Shown: in pieces, positions 46,916 through 57,433 of the stretch | How positions within the stretch are numbered: the stretch's first letter is position 1 | Layout of the letters: the number at the start of each line of letters is the position of its first letter | Assembly (NCBI GenBank): GCA_907163375.1 | Contig: CAJQUW010006804.1 | Coordinates: 248,001-312,000 of the forward strand | DNA from: Prostheceraeus crozeri | Lineage: Eukaryota > Platyhelminthes > Polycladida > Euryleptidae | Length of the DNA: 64,000 bases | Reading direction: 5' to 3' | Program-made: the position numbers and the translations under genes | Notes under the pieces: model-generated | What the model was told of the DNA's origin: nothing | What the model saw: only the letters and a program-made list of their open reading frames with translations | Databases searched by the model: none

Positions 46916-47200
46916 CCATAGATTTTTCCATGTGCCATCATTGTTCATAGCCAAGACATCACACTTCCATTCTAGTGTACTATTATCTACTTCTATGCCA
47001 TGCACGGATAGAGGATAAGATTCAAGATTTATATATTTTTCACTACATCTGGGATGCATGTGACACACAAGACACACAAAAAACGATAACATGAAGAAAA
47101 AAAAGAGAAATCATTGAAAGTCATGCAAGTTAAGCATAATATATAAGGATAGCTATACGACTGTCTAGAACATACCTCGTGAAATTATTTGATGAATCCA

Positions 47201-47320
47201 TGGACTTCTATGATGAATCCCTCTAGCTAAAGCCAGAGAACCCTAGTTCTTGCCGCTTCGCTTGACAGCGCAGCGCAGATAACTAGGGTCCCTGCCAAAG
47301 CCATCGGGATTGATCAAGTA
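47201..47320. repeat. Fold-back unit at the edge of the duplicated block
   Basis: Begins with catggacttctat, the terminal motif of the CATGGA elements, followed by a hairpin in which ctaaagccagagaaccctag pairs with ctagggtccctgccaaag around a GC-rich loop. Confidence 0.6.
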
Positions 47321-47374
47321 ATTTCCCTCTCTATATCCCTCAGAATCGCATAGCCATCCTCTATCCATTACATA

Positions 47375-47561
47375 TATCATGATCCGAATAGACATCTATC
47401 AAATATACCATGAAATATAATCAAAGAACCATCCCTTTCCCGTAGAACTTTCCTTGAGAACTTTCCTCGTAGAAATAGTCCAGATATCGGATCATGATAT
47501 ATAACAGGTATACCATAGCATTCCTGCTCATAGCATTCATTTGAAGAATGCTATGGTATAC
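47375..47561. mobile_element. Insertion present only in astacin copy 1
   Basis: Contains a TIR pair (tatatcatgatccga near 47374 and tcggatcatgatatata near 47488) and a 17-bp perfect hairpin (ggtataccatagcattc, 47509-47561). Copy 2 shows the empty form with a single ctatccactacata, so either this was inserted with a 14-bp duplication or it was deleted in copy 2 between the repeats. Confidence 0.65.
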
Positions 47562-47598
47562 CTATCCACTACATAGATAATGACATTCTCTAACACTT

Positions 47599-47605
47599 TA
47601 TATAG
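47599..47605 (+). promoter_or_regulatory. TATA box of astacin copy 1
   Basis: TATATAG lies 62 bp before the ATG, leaving a short 5' leader if transcription starts about 30 bp downstream. In copy 2 the same place reads cttcatag: two bases are missing and one changed, so the box is lost. Confidence 0.5.
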
Positions 47606-47666
47606 TTTAACAGCTTGTCTGTACTTGAACCTAACCATTGCATTAAATATTCTGTAAGATGGTAAC

Positions 47667-48773
47667 ATGTTTTTAGCTTACAGAATCATTTTCTACATCT
47701 TTGTCTACGCTTGCTCAGTTTTGGGTACTTTAGAAAGTCGTGCTTTATCAATTGACGAGGTGCTAAAATTTGCAAACAAACACAGCAAATTGGTGTCAAA
47801 ACAGGATTCCACCGACTATAGGCACGATCATCCTCTAAGTCTGGTAGAGTATGATATCATTGTTCCCTCCAATAGGAGGTGGATGTTCCAAAGTCGTCCG
47901 AGAAATGCGCATCGTATAGCAAGCAGAACAAAAAGAAAAGCATTAAGAAGCAGATTATGGCCGAGTGGTGTAATTCCATATCACATTCATTCTACTCCAG
48001 AAAGTGGACTTTTCGCTCAAAGTGGAAATCATGCAATGAAGAAAATCCTCCTGGCTATGCATGAATGGCAAATGGGAACCTGTTTGAAGTTTGTGCCAAA
48101 AGAAGCATCAACACAGGATTACATCGAATACAGTGATACAGATGAGTCGTGTTCATCTTCAGTTGGTCGTTTTGGTGGAGGTCAGGCAATATATCTGGGT
48201 GAACAAAACTGTTTGATTTTTGGAGTCATACTTCACGAGATTGGACACGCAATTGGACTTGTGCATGAACACAATCGACCGGATCGTGGTCGCTACATTA
48301 ACATACTTTACGAAAACATTATAAAAGATAAACTACCCAACTTTGAATTATATGATTCGATCAGTGTCTCAACTGAGGGAATTAGGTACGATATCAATAG
48401 CATTATGCATTACGGATCCTATGCCTTCACAAAAAATTCTCGTATGACTATGACCACCAAGAGTGGCACCTTAATTAGGGGAAACTTGTTGAAGTTAACT
48501 TTTTCGGATCTTGAAATAGTGAATAAAATGTACGGGTGTGCTGATGGATGCCCTGATAATATAACATGTGCAAGGGGCTTTCTCGGAAAAGATTGTCAGT
48601 GTTGGTGTCCAGGCTCATATTGGCGGCATCCTGTCCTTCTTTGCGAGAATGGAAAGCCCGTTTATACTCTAAGACGTAGTCATCCCAGTCAAGGATCCAC
48701 TATTAAGATTTCTGGACTTATCCAATTAATTTTTTCCATGATAGCTTTTGGATTTTCCCTCACTGATGCTTAG
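47667..48773 (+). CDS. Astacin-family zinc metalloprotease, intact copy
   Basis: 368 aa in one uninterrupted exon. Residues 1-20 form a hydrophobic signal peptide. The propeptide runs to about 90 and ends in a furin-type site RTKR (87-90). It lacks the usual FxGD aspartate-switch motif; the nearest is EYDII at 61-65. The catalytic domain begins near RLWPSGVIPY (96-105). Zinc ligands are H190, H194 and H200 in HEIGHAIGLVH with the general base E191, followed by EHNRPDRG. The Met-turn is SIMHYG with M247 and Y249. A cysteine-rich segment (291-326, eight Cys) follows. The C-terminus (about 349-365) is hydrophobic with no charged cytoplasmic tail, which fits a GPI-anchor signal; a plain membrane anchor is the alternative. 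Astacins cleave extracellular proteins or precursors. AATAAA signals occur at about 49128 and 49618. Confidence 0.93.
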   Translation: MFLAYRIIFYIFVYACSVLGTLESRALSIDEVLKFANKHSKLVSKQDSTDYRHDHPLSLVEYDIIVPSNRRWMFQSRPRNAHRIASRTKRKALRSRLWPSGVIPYHIHSTPESGLFAQSGNHAMKKILLAMHEWQMGTCLKFVPKEASTQDYIEYSDTDESCSSSVGRFGGGQAIYLGEQNCLIFGVILHEIGHAIGLVHEHNRPDRGRYINILYENIIKDKLPNFELYDSISVSTEGIRYDINSIMHYGSYAFTKNSRMTMTTKSGTLIRGNLLKLTFSDLEIVNKMYGCADGCPDNITCARGFLGKDCQCWCPGSYWRHPVLLCENGKPVYTLRRSHPSQGSTIKISGLIQLIFSMIAFGFSLTDA

Positions 48774-49635
48774 TGGTACTCACTAGACAAGTGAGGTCAC
48801 ATTTAATAGCCTCATCTTTTTCTCCTGACTTGCCTTGATGCAAAATGACATATTTCTTTATCAAAATATTTGCATGTAGTGCAGGCACTGTCTTGTCAAG
48901 ACTTACTTCTGGCCTTGTAAACAGAAAAATTAAAAATGATCAATATACAAAATTGTGATCATACAGATAGTTTTCAATGCTGTTTGAAAGTTTCGGATGA
49001 AATGCTGTCTCGGGAAGCCGGTTGGGAATTCCATACTGTGGACAAGATTGGACTTTGGTCCCTCGGTGACCTTGAATGCCCTTCCCAAGTTTCCAAAACC
49101 TAGAATGCGAAAGCAAACTTGTCCCAAGCAATAAAACTGCAATGGCTAATTTTTCGCAAAAATTGAAGAAATTAATCCCCCAATTATTAAAAACTGAAAT
49201 ACATTTTTTTATTTATTATGACATCAATGAAAACTACATGATATCTCTGACTGGTTCTGAGGAGTACTGATGACGATCTAAAACATCCGTTTACCTCTGA
49301 ACAATGTTTAATGTTTAGTAAGGATTTAGCATCTCAAGTAGGCCTAATATCTGTATGTTGATAATTAAGCATATTGCATGCATCACCTGCATGTGGGTTC
49401 GATAGGCTAAAATGAAATTCGTAGGCTAGACAAGCAACAAGGGAAGTTGTTCAGAAACTTTCAAAAAAAGTCAACGTGAAAATTCGGGATTATCAAATGG
49501 CTTTCAATTTTTAATGCGGAAGTGGGGCAATTAGGTCAAAGTCGTTCGAATTTGATAAAGTTGAACTAACCAAGGAAGCTCATGGGGCATTCTGTATACT
49601 GTATACAAATTCTATTCCAATAAAATCACAAATCT

Positions 49636-50080
49636 CCAAATTAAAAATGCTCAGTACAAACTGAGAGAGTCAGTCCTAAACAGAAGAAGTTCACGTGAAA
49701 TCTAAAATTAACTAAAATTATCAAAAATTGCACTGCTCTATAGAACACTAGCTACATCACCCCCTCCCACATAATGGCAGTAGATATCCGTAAACATCAG
49801 TGCAACCTTTGCCTCTATGCAAAGGAATTTTCCAGAATTTGAGTCGCATTTCAATGAAATAACTAAAATTCAAAAGAGGAAAATTTCCTTGTATTCTACA
49901 AATTTTCACTCAAATATTTGTAGCATTATTTCATTGATGCTATGTCAAACATAAGCAGACATCAGCATGTATACTTTCTTTGTGGTATGTGAACTTAATG
50001 ACACGTATTTGTGCATCTGAAAAGTAAAATCAAGTCTGCTATGAGCCTTGAAATCTGTATGAAGAGCCCCAATATATGAT
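49636..50080. other. Non-coding stretch
   Basis: Nothing recognised between the duplicated block and the LINE. Confidence 0.4.
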
Positions 50081-52310
50081 GATGATGATGGTGCTTTTAT
50101 TTTCATTTCAAGATAGCATAAACAACAAATTCAAATAAAGGACCAACAGGCAGGCGCAACTGAAGTGCAAAAAAGACAGATCAAAATATCAATCGACATT
50201 AAGTAAGAACAGGTGGTCACAAATAGAGTCTAAGCTTACATTTCTTAAATTAAACAAACTTAAATTAACAGATGTTGCGAGAGTATATTCTGATGGTAAA
50301 TTGTTCCAAATTCGATATACACGAAAAAAGAAAGTGTTTAAGGAGGACTTTGTATGAGGAAGAAAGTGTGATTATACATGCTACCACGAGTAGGATAGGA
50401 CATAGAGTGACGATGAAAGTAGCACTCAAAATCTACATCGATGAAGCCATGATACATTTTATAAAACAGGCATGAAGCACGTATAGTATGTCTACTCTGC
50501 AAAGATTGAAGATTGAGTATGCGCAATCTATTACTGTGGTCTGTGTATGAAATATCACAACGCTTACACAACTGTCTGGTGCAGTATTTTTGCACTCGCT
50601 CTAAACGCATAACATCTTGCTTTTGAAAAAGTTTAAATATTTGACAATTCGCTTCAAGGATCGATCTTACATAAGTCTTCTAGCCTATAGGTAGAGCATT
50701 CTGATCATTTAAGGAAAATCCCTTCAGCAGGTAACAAACTCTGGAGAAGGCAGTAGAAGCGATCTTACTGCAGTGGGCGTTGAACTTCAGGTCTGGTGTC
50801 ACCAAAATTCCCAGATCATTTTTTTCTTTTACTTGCAGGTTGATTCTATGGGGATAATTTTAATTGCAATGTATTACACCACACTTTAAGCTTTCTTAAA
50901 GACTTTTGAAAAGTTGCTGAATCACTTTTATTGCAAGAATAATAAATTTTGGCATCGTCAGCAAAACGTTTGACAGACACATTGTTTTCAAAGCAATCAC
51001 AAATATCGTTGATGTATGAAATAAACAGTAGGAGATCTAATACTGAACCCTGGGCACTCCGCTAGTAGCAGACTCACAGTTCGACAGAGCTTCGTTGATA
51101 ATGACTTGCTGAGTACGATTTGTGAGAAAACAAAGGATCCAATCCAAAAGTTCATACTAAATTCCATAGGACGTCAATTTGTAGATCAATGTCTCATGTA
51201 TCACAGTTTATTGAGCGCTTTCTGAAAATCTATATAAATGGAGTCGATTCTTTCTTTGCTCATTAGACTACTAACCCACTATAAGTTGCGTTGTTGTGGA
51301 TCGCCGGCTCATGAATCCATACTGATGTGGCAAGAATGCGCTCTTTTGCTTCATAGTCTATCATATACAGCACGCTCCATTACTTTGCAGACATTGGAAG
51401 TCAATGGTATAGGGAGATAGCTCATCCGTTGCGATACAGAGCCTTTGCGCTTGTAAATGGGCACTACTAAGGCAGTTTTCAAATCAATAGCAATATGACC
51501 AGTGAGCATAGATAGCTCAAACAGCGGTGAAAGAAAAGGAGCTGAATTGATAATTCCACCATACTAATGGATATACCAGCTTCAGCCACTTTATGATGCA
51601 GAGGTAGCCAATTATCATAATGAAATAACGTAGATACAAAGTAGTCATTCAATGGATTTGCTTTTCCTGCATCATCAGAAATAAGATCACCATAGTCGTT
51701 GTAAATAGAGGGCATTCAGTATGAAATTTTCATCTTCTTGTTGACATAAGAATAAAATTTCTTGATATAACCCTTTTCAATAATGTCTTTATCTTTCTCA
51801 CATTTTAGTCTGTACACTTCTGTATCATATTGCTTGGATATCTCAGGATAAATGTCTTTGTCTACACCAAAAACGTTTACCATTTAGAACATGTCTCAAA
51901 GTTTTACTCTGCATTTGCTTATTTCAACGATTGTGAGGACATACAGGAACGAACTTTTTTTACAGCTGAGTGCATAGCATCAAGGAATATATTCCACATG
52001 GCATCCACTGACATGCTAGAGATAGAAGAATTTGCATGTATGATAGAGTTCCATGAAACCTTTGAAAGAAATGATCTCATGCTCACAAAGTTTGCTTTAC
52101 TGTAGTTTATTCTCCTAACGTCGGACATAGATTCAGTTATTTCAGAATTAGATTGAATAAAATATTCTATAGCAGCATGATCACAGGTTGTACTATTCTT
52201 TGTTCTTCGACAGATACTATAGAACATCTCTTATTAACAATCACAAGATCAAGAATCGACGACTGACGAGTAGGACACTCAACTAACTGAACCAGACCAC
52301 TGACGTCGCT
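50081..52310 (-). pseudogene. CR1/Jockey-like LINE, endonuclease end through RT, decayed
   Basis: Minus strand, read from 52310 downward. First comes the end of an APE endonuclease (VQLVECPTRQSSILDLVIVN). Next is the EN-RT linker, 52227-51919 (SDVRRINYSKANFVSMRSFL, then MWNIFLDAMHSAVKK). 51715-51479 has the KANPLNDYFVSTLF block. From 51480 to 50640 the RT is broken by many stops (a DFQKAL block and a SGVPRVQ-like block are still visible). 50610-50338 is the C-terminal end (RVQKYCTRQLCKRC, YKMYHGF). The 3' end is an ATC/GAT trinucleotide run at 50080-50095. The 5' part of the endonuclease and ORF1 are missing. Confidence 0.82.
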
Positions 52311-52637
52311 CTGTGCTTGGCAGTGTCATTGTCTTTTTCTTCGTTCTCTGGTGTTTTTCAAGCGTTTTCGTTCGAGTTTTTGGTATCTGCTGATTTGTCG
52401 ATTCCTTATACATCGTTCTGTTGCGCTGGATTGGAGATATTTGCCCTGGGAGAGCCAAGATTGTCCATCGCATTTTTTGTGTGCACAGCTTGTGTGTATT
52501 TCTCTTGTGAGTTGTAATCCCTGCCTCTGTCGCTGGTCAGGCTGGTAATTGTTTGCCGATGCAATTCAAGGTCACTGCATTGATTTTTTGGCAAAATTGA
52601 ATCATAAACCTAACCTACTGGTATTATTTTCGGAACA

Positions 52638-52705
52638 GCTGTATGGTCTAGTGGTCAGCGCGTTTGACTAACGTGAACAGTGTTAGTGATTCGCATCCGT
52701 CCCCA
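52638..52705 (+). promoter_or_regulatory. tRNA-like (pol III) sequence in the LINE leader
   Basis: Box A tggtctagtggtcagcgcg is typical of tRNA genes; a B-box-like gtgattcgcatcc follows at tRNA spacing. The cloverleaf is imperfect. It ends only about 27 bp before the ATG of ORF1, so it may act as promoter or be a SINE fused to the LINE. Confidence 0.5.
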
Positions 52706-52731
52706 TTTTCTTTTACACACTTGGTCTCACG

Positions 52732-53462
52732 ATGGCAACGCCAAAACAGCGTCGATTGCACTCCAACTCTGTTTTACAGTCAAACACGGGTACTGTTGAT
52801 GAACTCAAACAGATCATATGTGAAACTCGTGAATCTTTAAGAAATGAGCTCAAGGATGTCAAAGACATGCTATCGTCTTTTAGTAAGCGCTTCGAGACAA
52901 TTGAAAAAATTGTTAATATCATTCAGGCTGATCACACGTCCCTTAAACAAAAGGTTAGTGCGATGAAGTCCAGCATAAATAATGTGGGAGAAACAGTATT
53001 TCTGAGTGCATGTCTGAGTTTCAAAAGAGAATTTCGAGATTAGACAGTCTAGTAATACAAGGAATTCCAGAAACGCATGATGGTAGTTTGGATGATAGGA
53101 AGCGTGCTGATAAAGAACAGTTTCAAGTAATGATGCGGGAAATTGATATGGATGAAGTCACTGTTTCTGATTGCAGAAGGATCGGTAAGCCAAGAGCCGA
53201 CGGGTCTAGATTACTCAAGGTGCGTGTGAACAATTTTCACGTAAAATCTGAAATCTTATCCAAATCTAAGCGATTGAGAAATTTCTCGGTACATGACAAA
53301 GTTTTCATCCGACCTGATCGTGCAATATTGCAGCAGCAACAGGATAGAAGACTTAGAGAAGAATTATACCAAAGAAAGCTCAATGGCAAAAATGTAGTAA
53401 TCTATAACGGTAAAATTGAACCCCGTGATAATCTTCAAAATTTTCGTCAACGTGTTTTATGA
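52732..53462 (+). pseudogene. LINE ORF1 (coiled coil plus RNA-binding type), one frameshift
   Basis: 52732-53043 begins MATPKQRRLHSNS and contains a heptad-rich coiled coil (about residues 23-80, DELKQIICETRESLRNELKD). Near 53010 the frame shifts by one; 53010-53462 continues FQKRISRLDSLVIQGIPE, CRRIGKPRADGSRLLKVRV and FIRPDRAILQQQQDRRLREE, the RRM-like nucleic-acid chaperone region found in many LINE ORF1 proteins. The stop TGA overlaps the ORF2 ATG (ATGA at 53459-53462). ORF1 protein coats the element RNA. Confidence 0.82.
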
Positions 53463-53990
53463 GTCGTGCGCCTCCTGTTCTCTTTCTGTTAAATGCCAGA
53501 TTGATTTTTCCAAAATTCGATGAGTTTTGTGTTACGGTGACAAATTTGAATCCTGATATTGTCATGGTCACTGAGACCTGGCTTTCACATGATATTGATG
53601 ATAATCTGATAAATTTATCGGGTTACTCACTCTTTCGAAACGATCGCCGTGGACGCCGTGGACGCCGCGGAGGTGGTGTTTGCTCATGGGTGTTTGATAA
53701 TTTGAAGTCTTCAGTATTTCTGCCGTCTACCATCTGCCCCCTCCATGTATCGAATCTATTTTCATTGACATTTATGCTGGTTCCCGGCATGTTCGTTGTT
53801 GTAATTTATATGTTCCACCGGGTTTGTCAATACCTGAACATGATAGTTTTGCATCTTATATAACAGTGTCACTTGATGAAATGTTGGATATTGATCCCAA
53901 CGTTAGCATCATTGTTGCAGGAGATTTGAAAGACTTTTCTATCTTATTTTTGCATGAACAATTTGATTTGGTTGATAGTCACCAATAAAG
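53459..53990 (+). pseudogene. LINE ORF2 start, APE endonuclease, truncated
   Basis: Begins with ATG overlapping the ORF1 stop. It reads LLNARLIFPKFDEF, PDIVMVTETWL with the catalytic Glu, GYSLFRNDRRGR and GGGV. A frameshift near 53815 moves to the frame with EHDSFASY and IIVAGDLKDF, the GDxN-type active-site block with Lys in place of Asn. The copy ends after FDLVDSH near 53985; the catalytic C-terminal His block and the RT are absent. Confidence 0.82.
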
Positions 53991-54027
53991 TATAAATAAG
54001 TAATAAAGAATAAAGTACGAATTAGAC

Positions 54028-54882
54028 CAGAGGGTCCCAACCTGTGGTACGCTACGGCTCATCAGATGGTACGCGAGTACCTGCCCAAAGTAGGCGATAG
54101 GCATCATGATGATAATTTATCCTATTCATGTCACAAACCAAAGTAGGAGAGGTGTTGGTCAGCTTGAAAAAATTAGATTGACGATTAAAATCCATGCAAT
54201 TTATCGCTTACATAGTCTCAATAGACGAAGATTCGTCTTGTGCACAGATTTCATCATGTTACATCAGACTTTGTATTGGGTTGTTTAGATATCAATGCGA
54301 CAGGCGATGCAATGACATCTATTGAGCGATCGACAGGTCGACATCGACAGAATAAAACAATTAGATTATGCTTGAAGTTCACCACGCCAAAATCACGTAT
54401 TTTGAAAATGCTCATGGCATAGAAATTTACATTCAACTTTAGCAAGCAAAAAGTATTCACAAATGATATAGGCTACGTTTCTAAAAAACGATACATAACC
54501 TGCATTTGATCGCAGAGATTTGACACAGAATCTTGAAACAGCATTCATGTACATGTAGATATCTACGAGATCTTCAGAGATCGATTTCTCGAAAGATAGA
54601 TTTTCAAATTGCGTGAGTTTGCCTTGTAAAATCAAATTTCCCACTGCATCGTTTGAACGTGCACATGCATCCAATCATTGTATTATCTGCACCACCCCGT
54701 TTAGGAAATCTCATTGCAGAAAACGAATTTCTTTGAAATGAAAAAGAATTATATCTTTCCTGGCATAAAAAGAATTTCTTTGAGACTGGGTGGTGCGCGG
54801 CAAACGTACAAGATCTCCGTACGTTGTACAAACGTGCAAACGTGCAAGTTGTACCGAGACATTAAAAGGTTGGGAACCACTG
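54028..54882. mobile_element. hAT-like non-autonomous element
   Basis: The left end cagagggtcccaacctgtgg and the right end ggttgggaaccactg are inverted repeats of the cagnggttcccaacc kind common in hAT elements. No transposase frame inside. The 8-bp flanks (aattagac, agacacac) do not match, so the target duplication is lost or the ends are slightly misplaced. Confidence 0.5.
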
Positions 54883-55415
54883 AGACACACGAAGAAGTAC
54901 GCATGACCATTTTGCCTTCCATCAATAAGTCATCAAAAGCTTGCCATGAGGATAATTTCAGGAATTGTGACAGCTTGCCTTTTTAGCGAATGAGACATGA
55001 TAAAATGTATAAATCGAATTATCTAGTGAAATATAAGTTGAGCATTGGAGAGGTGTGTCTTATTTTCATTTTGACATCTATACGTTCAACAGTGAACTAC
55101 TCTGTAAATGCCGGCCAGGAGGGTTGCCACAAGTTCGCTAAGGAGATGCATTGTTGCTACTAGTACCAGAACGCTTGTTAACACTAGCAGCCACGAAATG
55201 CCCCAATCCAAGATTTGGAGTTCAGTTAGCCAATCAGATGTCAACATTGTCAATTTCGTAAACATTGTTAATGCAAACAGCCATTTGACAGACAACTGAA
55301 AAACCAAATCAGTATTTTTCCTATGCTACGCAGTAATAGACTGATCGCGCGGACTAATTTGCATTATTACGTTCACTGCATATTACACTACTTATTTCTA
55401 ATATATAAATTTGAT
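54883..55415. other. Non-coding stretch
   Basis: Nothing recognised. Confidence 0.4.
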
Positions 55416-55669
55416 TGAAAATGAAAACTCTCATCGTTTCATGGCCACGCTCGTTCTCTTAGTGAAATACAACGAGAAAGTGACCTAGGTTACAGCATCT
55501 CCAAACATGAAGCTATGATAATGAATAAAACTCGTTCACAACCAATGCAGCTTTGATATGTAGGTATTAGGGTAAAACTGATTCATAGATAGTACTAAGG
55601 AGGATAAACAGTAATAACAGTGAATTTCCTAAATCATAAAAGATCAATAAATAAAATGAACTGTAGAGC

Positions 55670-56385
55670 TTCACAAAATCAAAGAAGCTTAAGAATAAAT
55701 GAACGTTCTTTCTGCAAGCACAGAGTCGGTTTCAAGTGGCGAATGATCACAAGAGTTAAGCTGTTCCTAGCCTGTTTGAACACACGAAAGCCATTGTCTT
55801 CATGGCTGAGCATATATTGCTTCGACTCACTGGAGCATAAATGTCTGGTCACAGCGGATTGTGGTGGCTGCGCTGTCTTTATTTTGGTCGACTGTTTGAA
55901 TTGAAAAGCCATTTGGGGATATGCTCCTTCACACGAGTTGCCAGGCATCGTTCACTTTTACCGGCGTATCTTGCTCCGCAAGAACATTCGAAGAGATATG
56001 CAATCATTGGTTTCCGGTTTCGGGGAGCAATGTCTTTCACTGTGTCGGGAGACAGAACTTGAGTGCGGAAAATTGGCATTGCTTTGAGCGAAAAGTAAAC
56101 TCGCTCAATTTGTTTTTCAAAAAGAAGAAATTCTTTTTTAATGTGCAGTACTACGGAAGAATAAGTGAAACAGTAGCCAATGAAATTCGCAAACAAATTG
56201 AGCGAGCTTACTTTTCGCTCAAAGCAATGCCAATTTTCCGCACTCAAGTTCTGTCTCCCGACACAGTGAAAGACATTGCTCCCCGAAACCGGAAACCAAT
56301 GATTGCATATCTCTTCGAATGTTCTTGCGGAGCAAGATACGCCGGTAAAAGTGAACGATGCCTGGCAACTCGTGTGAAGGAGCAT
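55670..56385 (-). pseudogene. GIY-YIG domain of a Penelope-like element, left arm
   Basis: On the minus strand this arm repeats the coding sequence of the right arm. YLFECSCGARYAGKS, then RCLATRVKEHIPKWL is the GIY-YIG fold as found at the C-terminus of Penelope-like retroelements (here as C-x-Y-x-G). After a frame break near 55920 the rest reads AVTRHLCSSESKQYML. No RT accompanies it. Confidence 0.65.
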
Positions 56386-56630
56386 ATCCCCAAATGGCTT
56401 TTCAATTCAAACAGTCGACCAAAATAAAGACAGCGCAGCCACCACAATCCGCTGTGACCAGACATTTATGCTCCAGTGAGTCGAAGCAATATATGCTCAG
56501 CCAAGAAGACAATGGCTTTCGTGTGTTCAAACAGGCTAGGAACAGCTTAACTCTTGTGATCATTCGCCACTTGAAACCGACTCTGTGCTTGCAGAAAGAA
56601 CGTTCATTTATTCTTAAGCTTCTTTGATTT
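56157..56630 (+). pseudogene. GIY-YIG domain of a Penelope-like element, right arm
   Basis: The plus-strand frame ending 56427 contains RKPMIAYLFECSCGARYAG, the Arg of the active site in ATRVKEH, and IPKWL. The frame changes near 56400, and 56358-56627 continues with QSAVTRHLCSSES, FRVFKQARNSL, ending at TGA. Such nucleases nick DNA to prime element insertion. Identical to the left arm apart from a few bases; dead because of the frame break and the missing RT. Confidence 0.68.
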
Positions 56631-57087
56631 TGTGAAGCTCTACAGTTCATTTTATTTATTGATCTTTTATGATTTAGGAAATTCACTGTTATTACTGTTT
56701 ATCCTCCTTAGTACTATCTATGAATCAGTTTTACCCTAATACCTACATATCAAAGCTGCATTGGTTGTGAACGAGTTTTATTCATTATCATAGCTTCATG
56801 TTTGGAGATGCTGTAACCTAGGTCACTTTCTCGTTGTATTTCACTAAGAGAACGAGCGTGGCCATGAAACGATGAGAGTTTTCATTTTCAAGTTTTTTGG
56901 AAGATCGCTCCAACAAACAAGATATAAATTTTTAGCAAAATTGGATGACGTTCTTGATATTCTTCTTTTGTGTGTCCTGATGTGCCTTGGCTGCTTGTCA
57001 TAATTAATCAACCGTTTGGGAAAGCCAAGTAAATGTCACATTATTATCAAACAAATCAATATACAGTACATATTTCGACTATAAAGA

Positions 57088-57433
57088 ATGTTTAGCTATT
57101 TTCAGGAACATTTCAAAATAACCCAATCAAAAATTATCTATGAATTCAATTGTAGCTGCGGTAACGGAGCGCCGGTTGTCTCAAATAATGGCAGAGCACG
57201 TTCCACGATGGCCACTAAATGGGCGTCCCCGCCGACGCAAGAAGATGCCCAGTGCCATTACAAGACATTTAATTGATTGTGTGCCAGCGAAGCCTCCCAA
57301 ATCCTGCCTTCGGATTGTTCGAAGATACAGATGTAAGGTGAATCTTAGTTTGCATGAGGCCATTTTGATAAAACGTACTCAGCCGGACTCGTGTACTCAG
57401 AAAGAGACAGTTGTAAATTTAATTTTACCATAG
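57088..57433 (+). pseudogene. Second GIY-YIG remnant (Penelope-like)
   Basis: The first frame gives KIIYEFNCSCGN; the neighbouring frame continues ERRLSQIMAEHVPRWPLNG, then SAITRHLIDC and IRRYRC-like residues and ends in TAG at 57433. Compared with the palindrome copy, about six codons around the YxGR part are missing, so the catalytic core is deleted. Related to, but not the same as, the palindrome copy. Confidence 0.65.

Larger units (their letters stand above)
45693..46998 (-). repeat. Dispersed about 1.06-kb repeat, copy B (interrupted)
   Basis: Inverted counterpart of 25824-26885, about 20 kb away. It is longer only because an LINE-like fragment (46627-46906) sits inside it. Both outer ends and most of the interior can be followed by eye with many substitutions. 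Confidence 0.7.
47280..49635 (+). repeat. Segmental duplication, copy 1 (astacin block)
   Basis: Matches 59580-61673 almost base for base across gene, 5' and 3' flanks. A segment of about 200 bp (47375-47561) is present only here, between two copies of ctatccaytacata (47361-47374, 47562-47575). Confidence 0.92.
52311..53990 (+). mobile_element. LINE 5' half: leader, ORF1 and start of ORF2
   Basis: A separate LINE on the plus strand, head to head with the previous one. It comprises about 420 bp of leader, ORF1 (two frames), and the APE endonuclease part of ORF2; it then ends abruptly near 53990, so the RT is missing. Loss of the 3' half is unusual for LINE copies, which normally lose the 5' end, so a later deletion or insertion is likely. 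Confidence 0.8.
55416..56890. repeat. Nearly perfect 1.47-kb palindrome
   Basis: Arms 55416-56122 and 56184-56890 are inverted copies of about 707 bp with only a few differences noticed (for example cttcatggctgag against cttcttggctgag). The unpaired centre is about 60 bp. The arms carry a GIY-YIG coding segment pointing outward in both directions. Confidence 0.95.

Noticed and set aside
55879..56427. Frames reading MLLHTSCQASFTFTG on both strands
   Set aside because: Their first part is the complement of the GIY-YIG coding strand of the palindrome; only the part after the centre is real.
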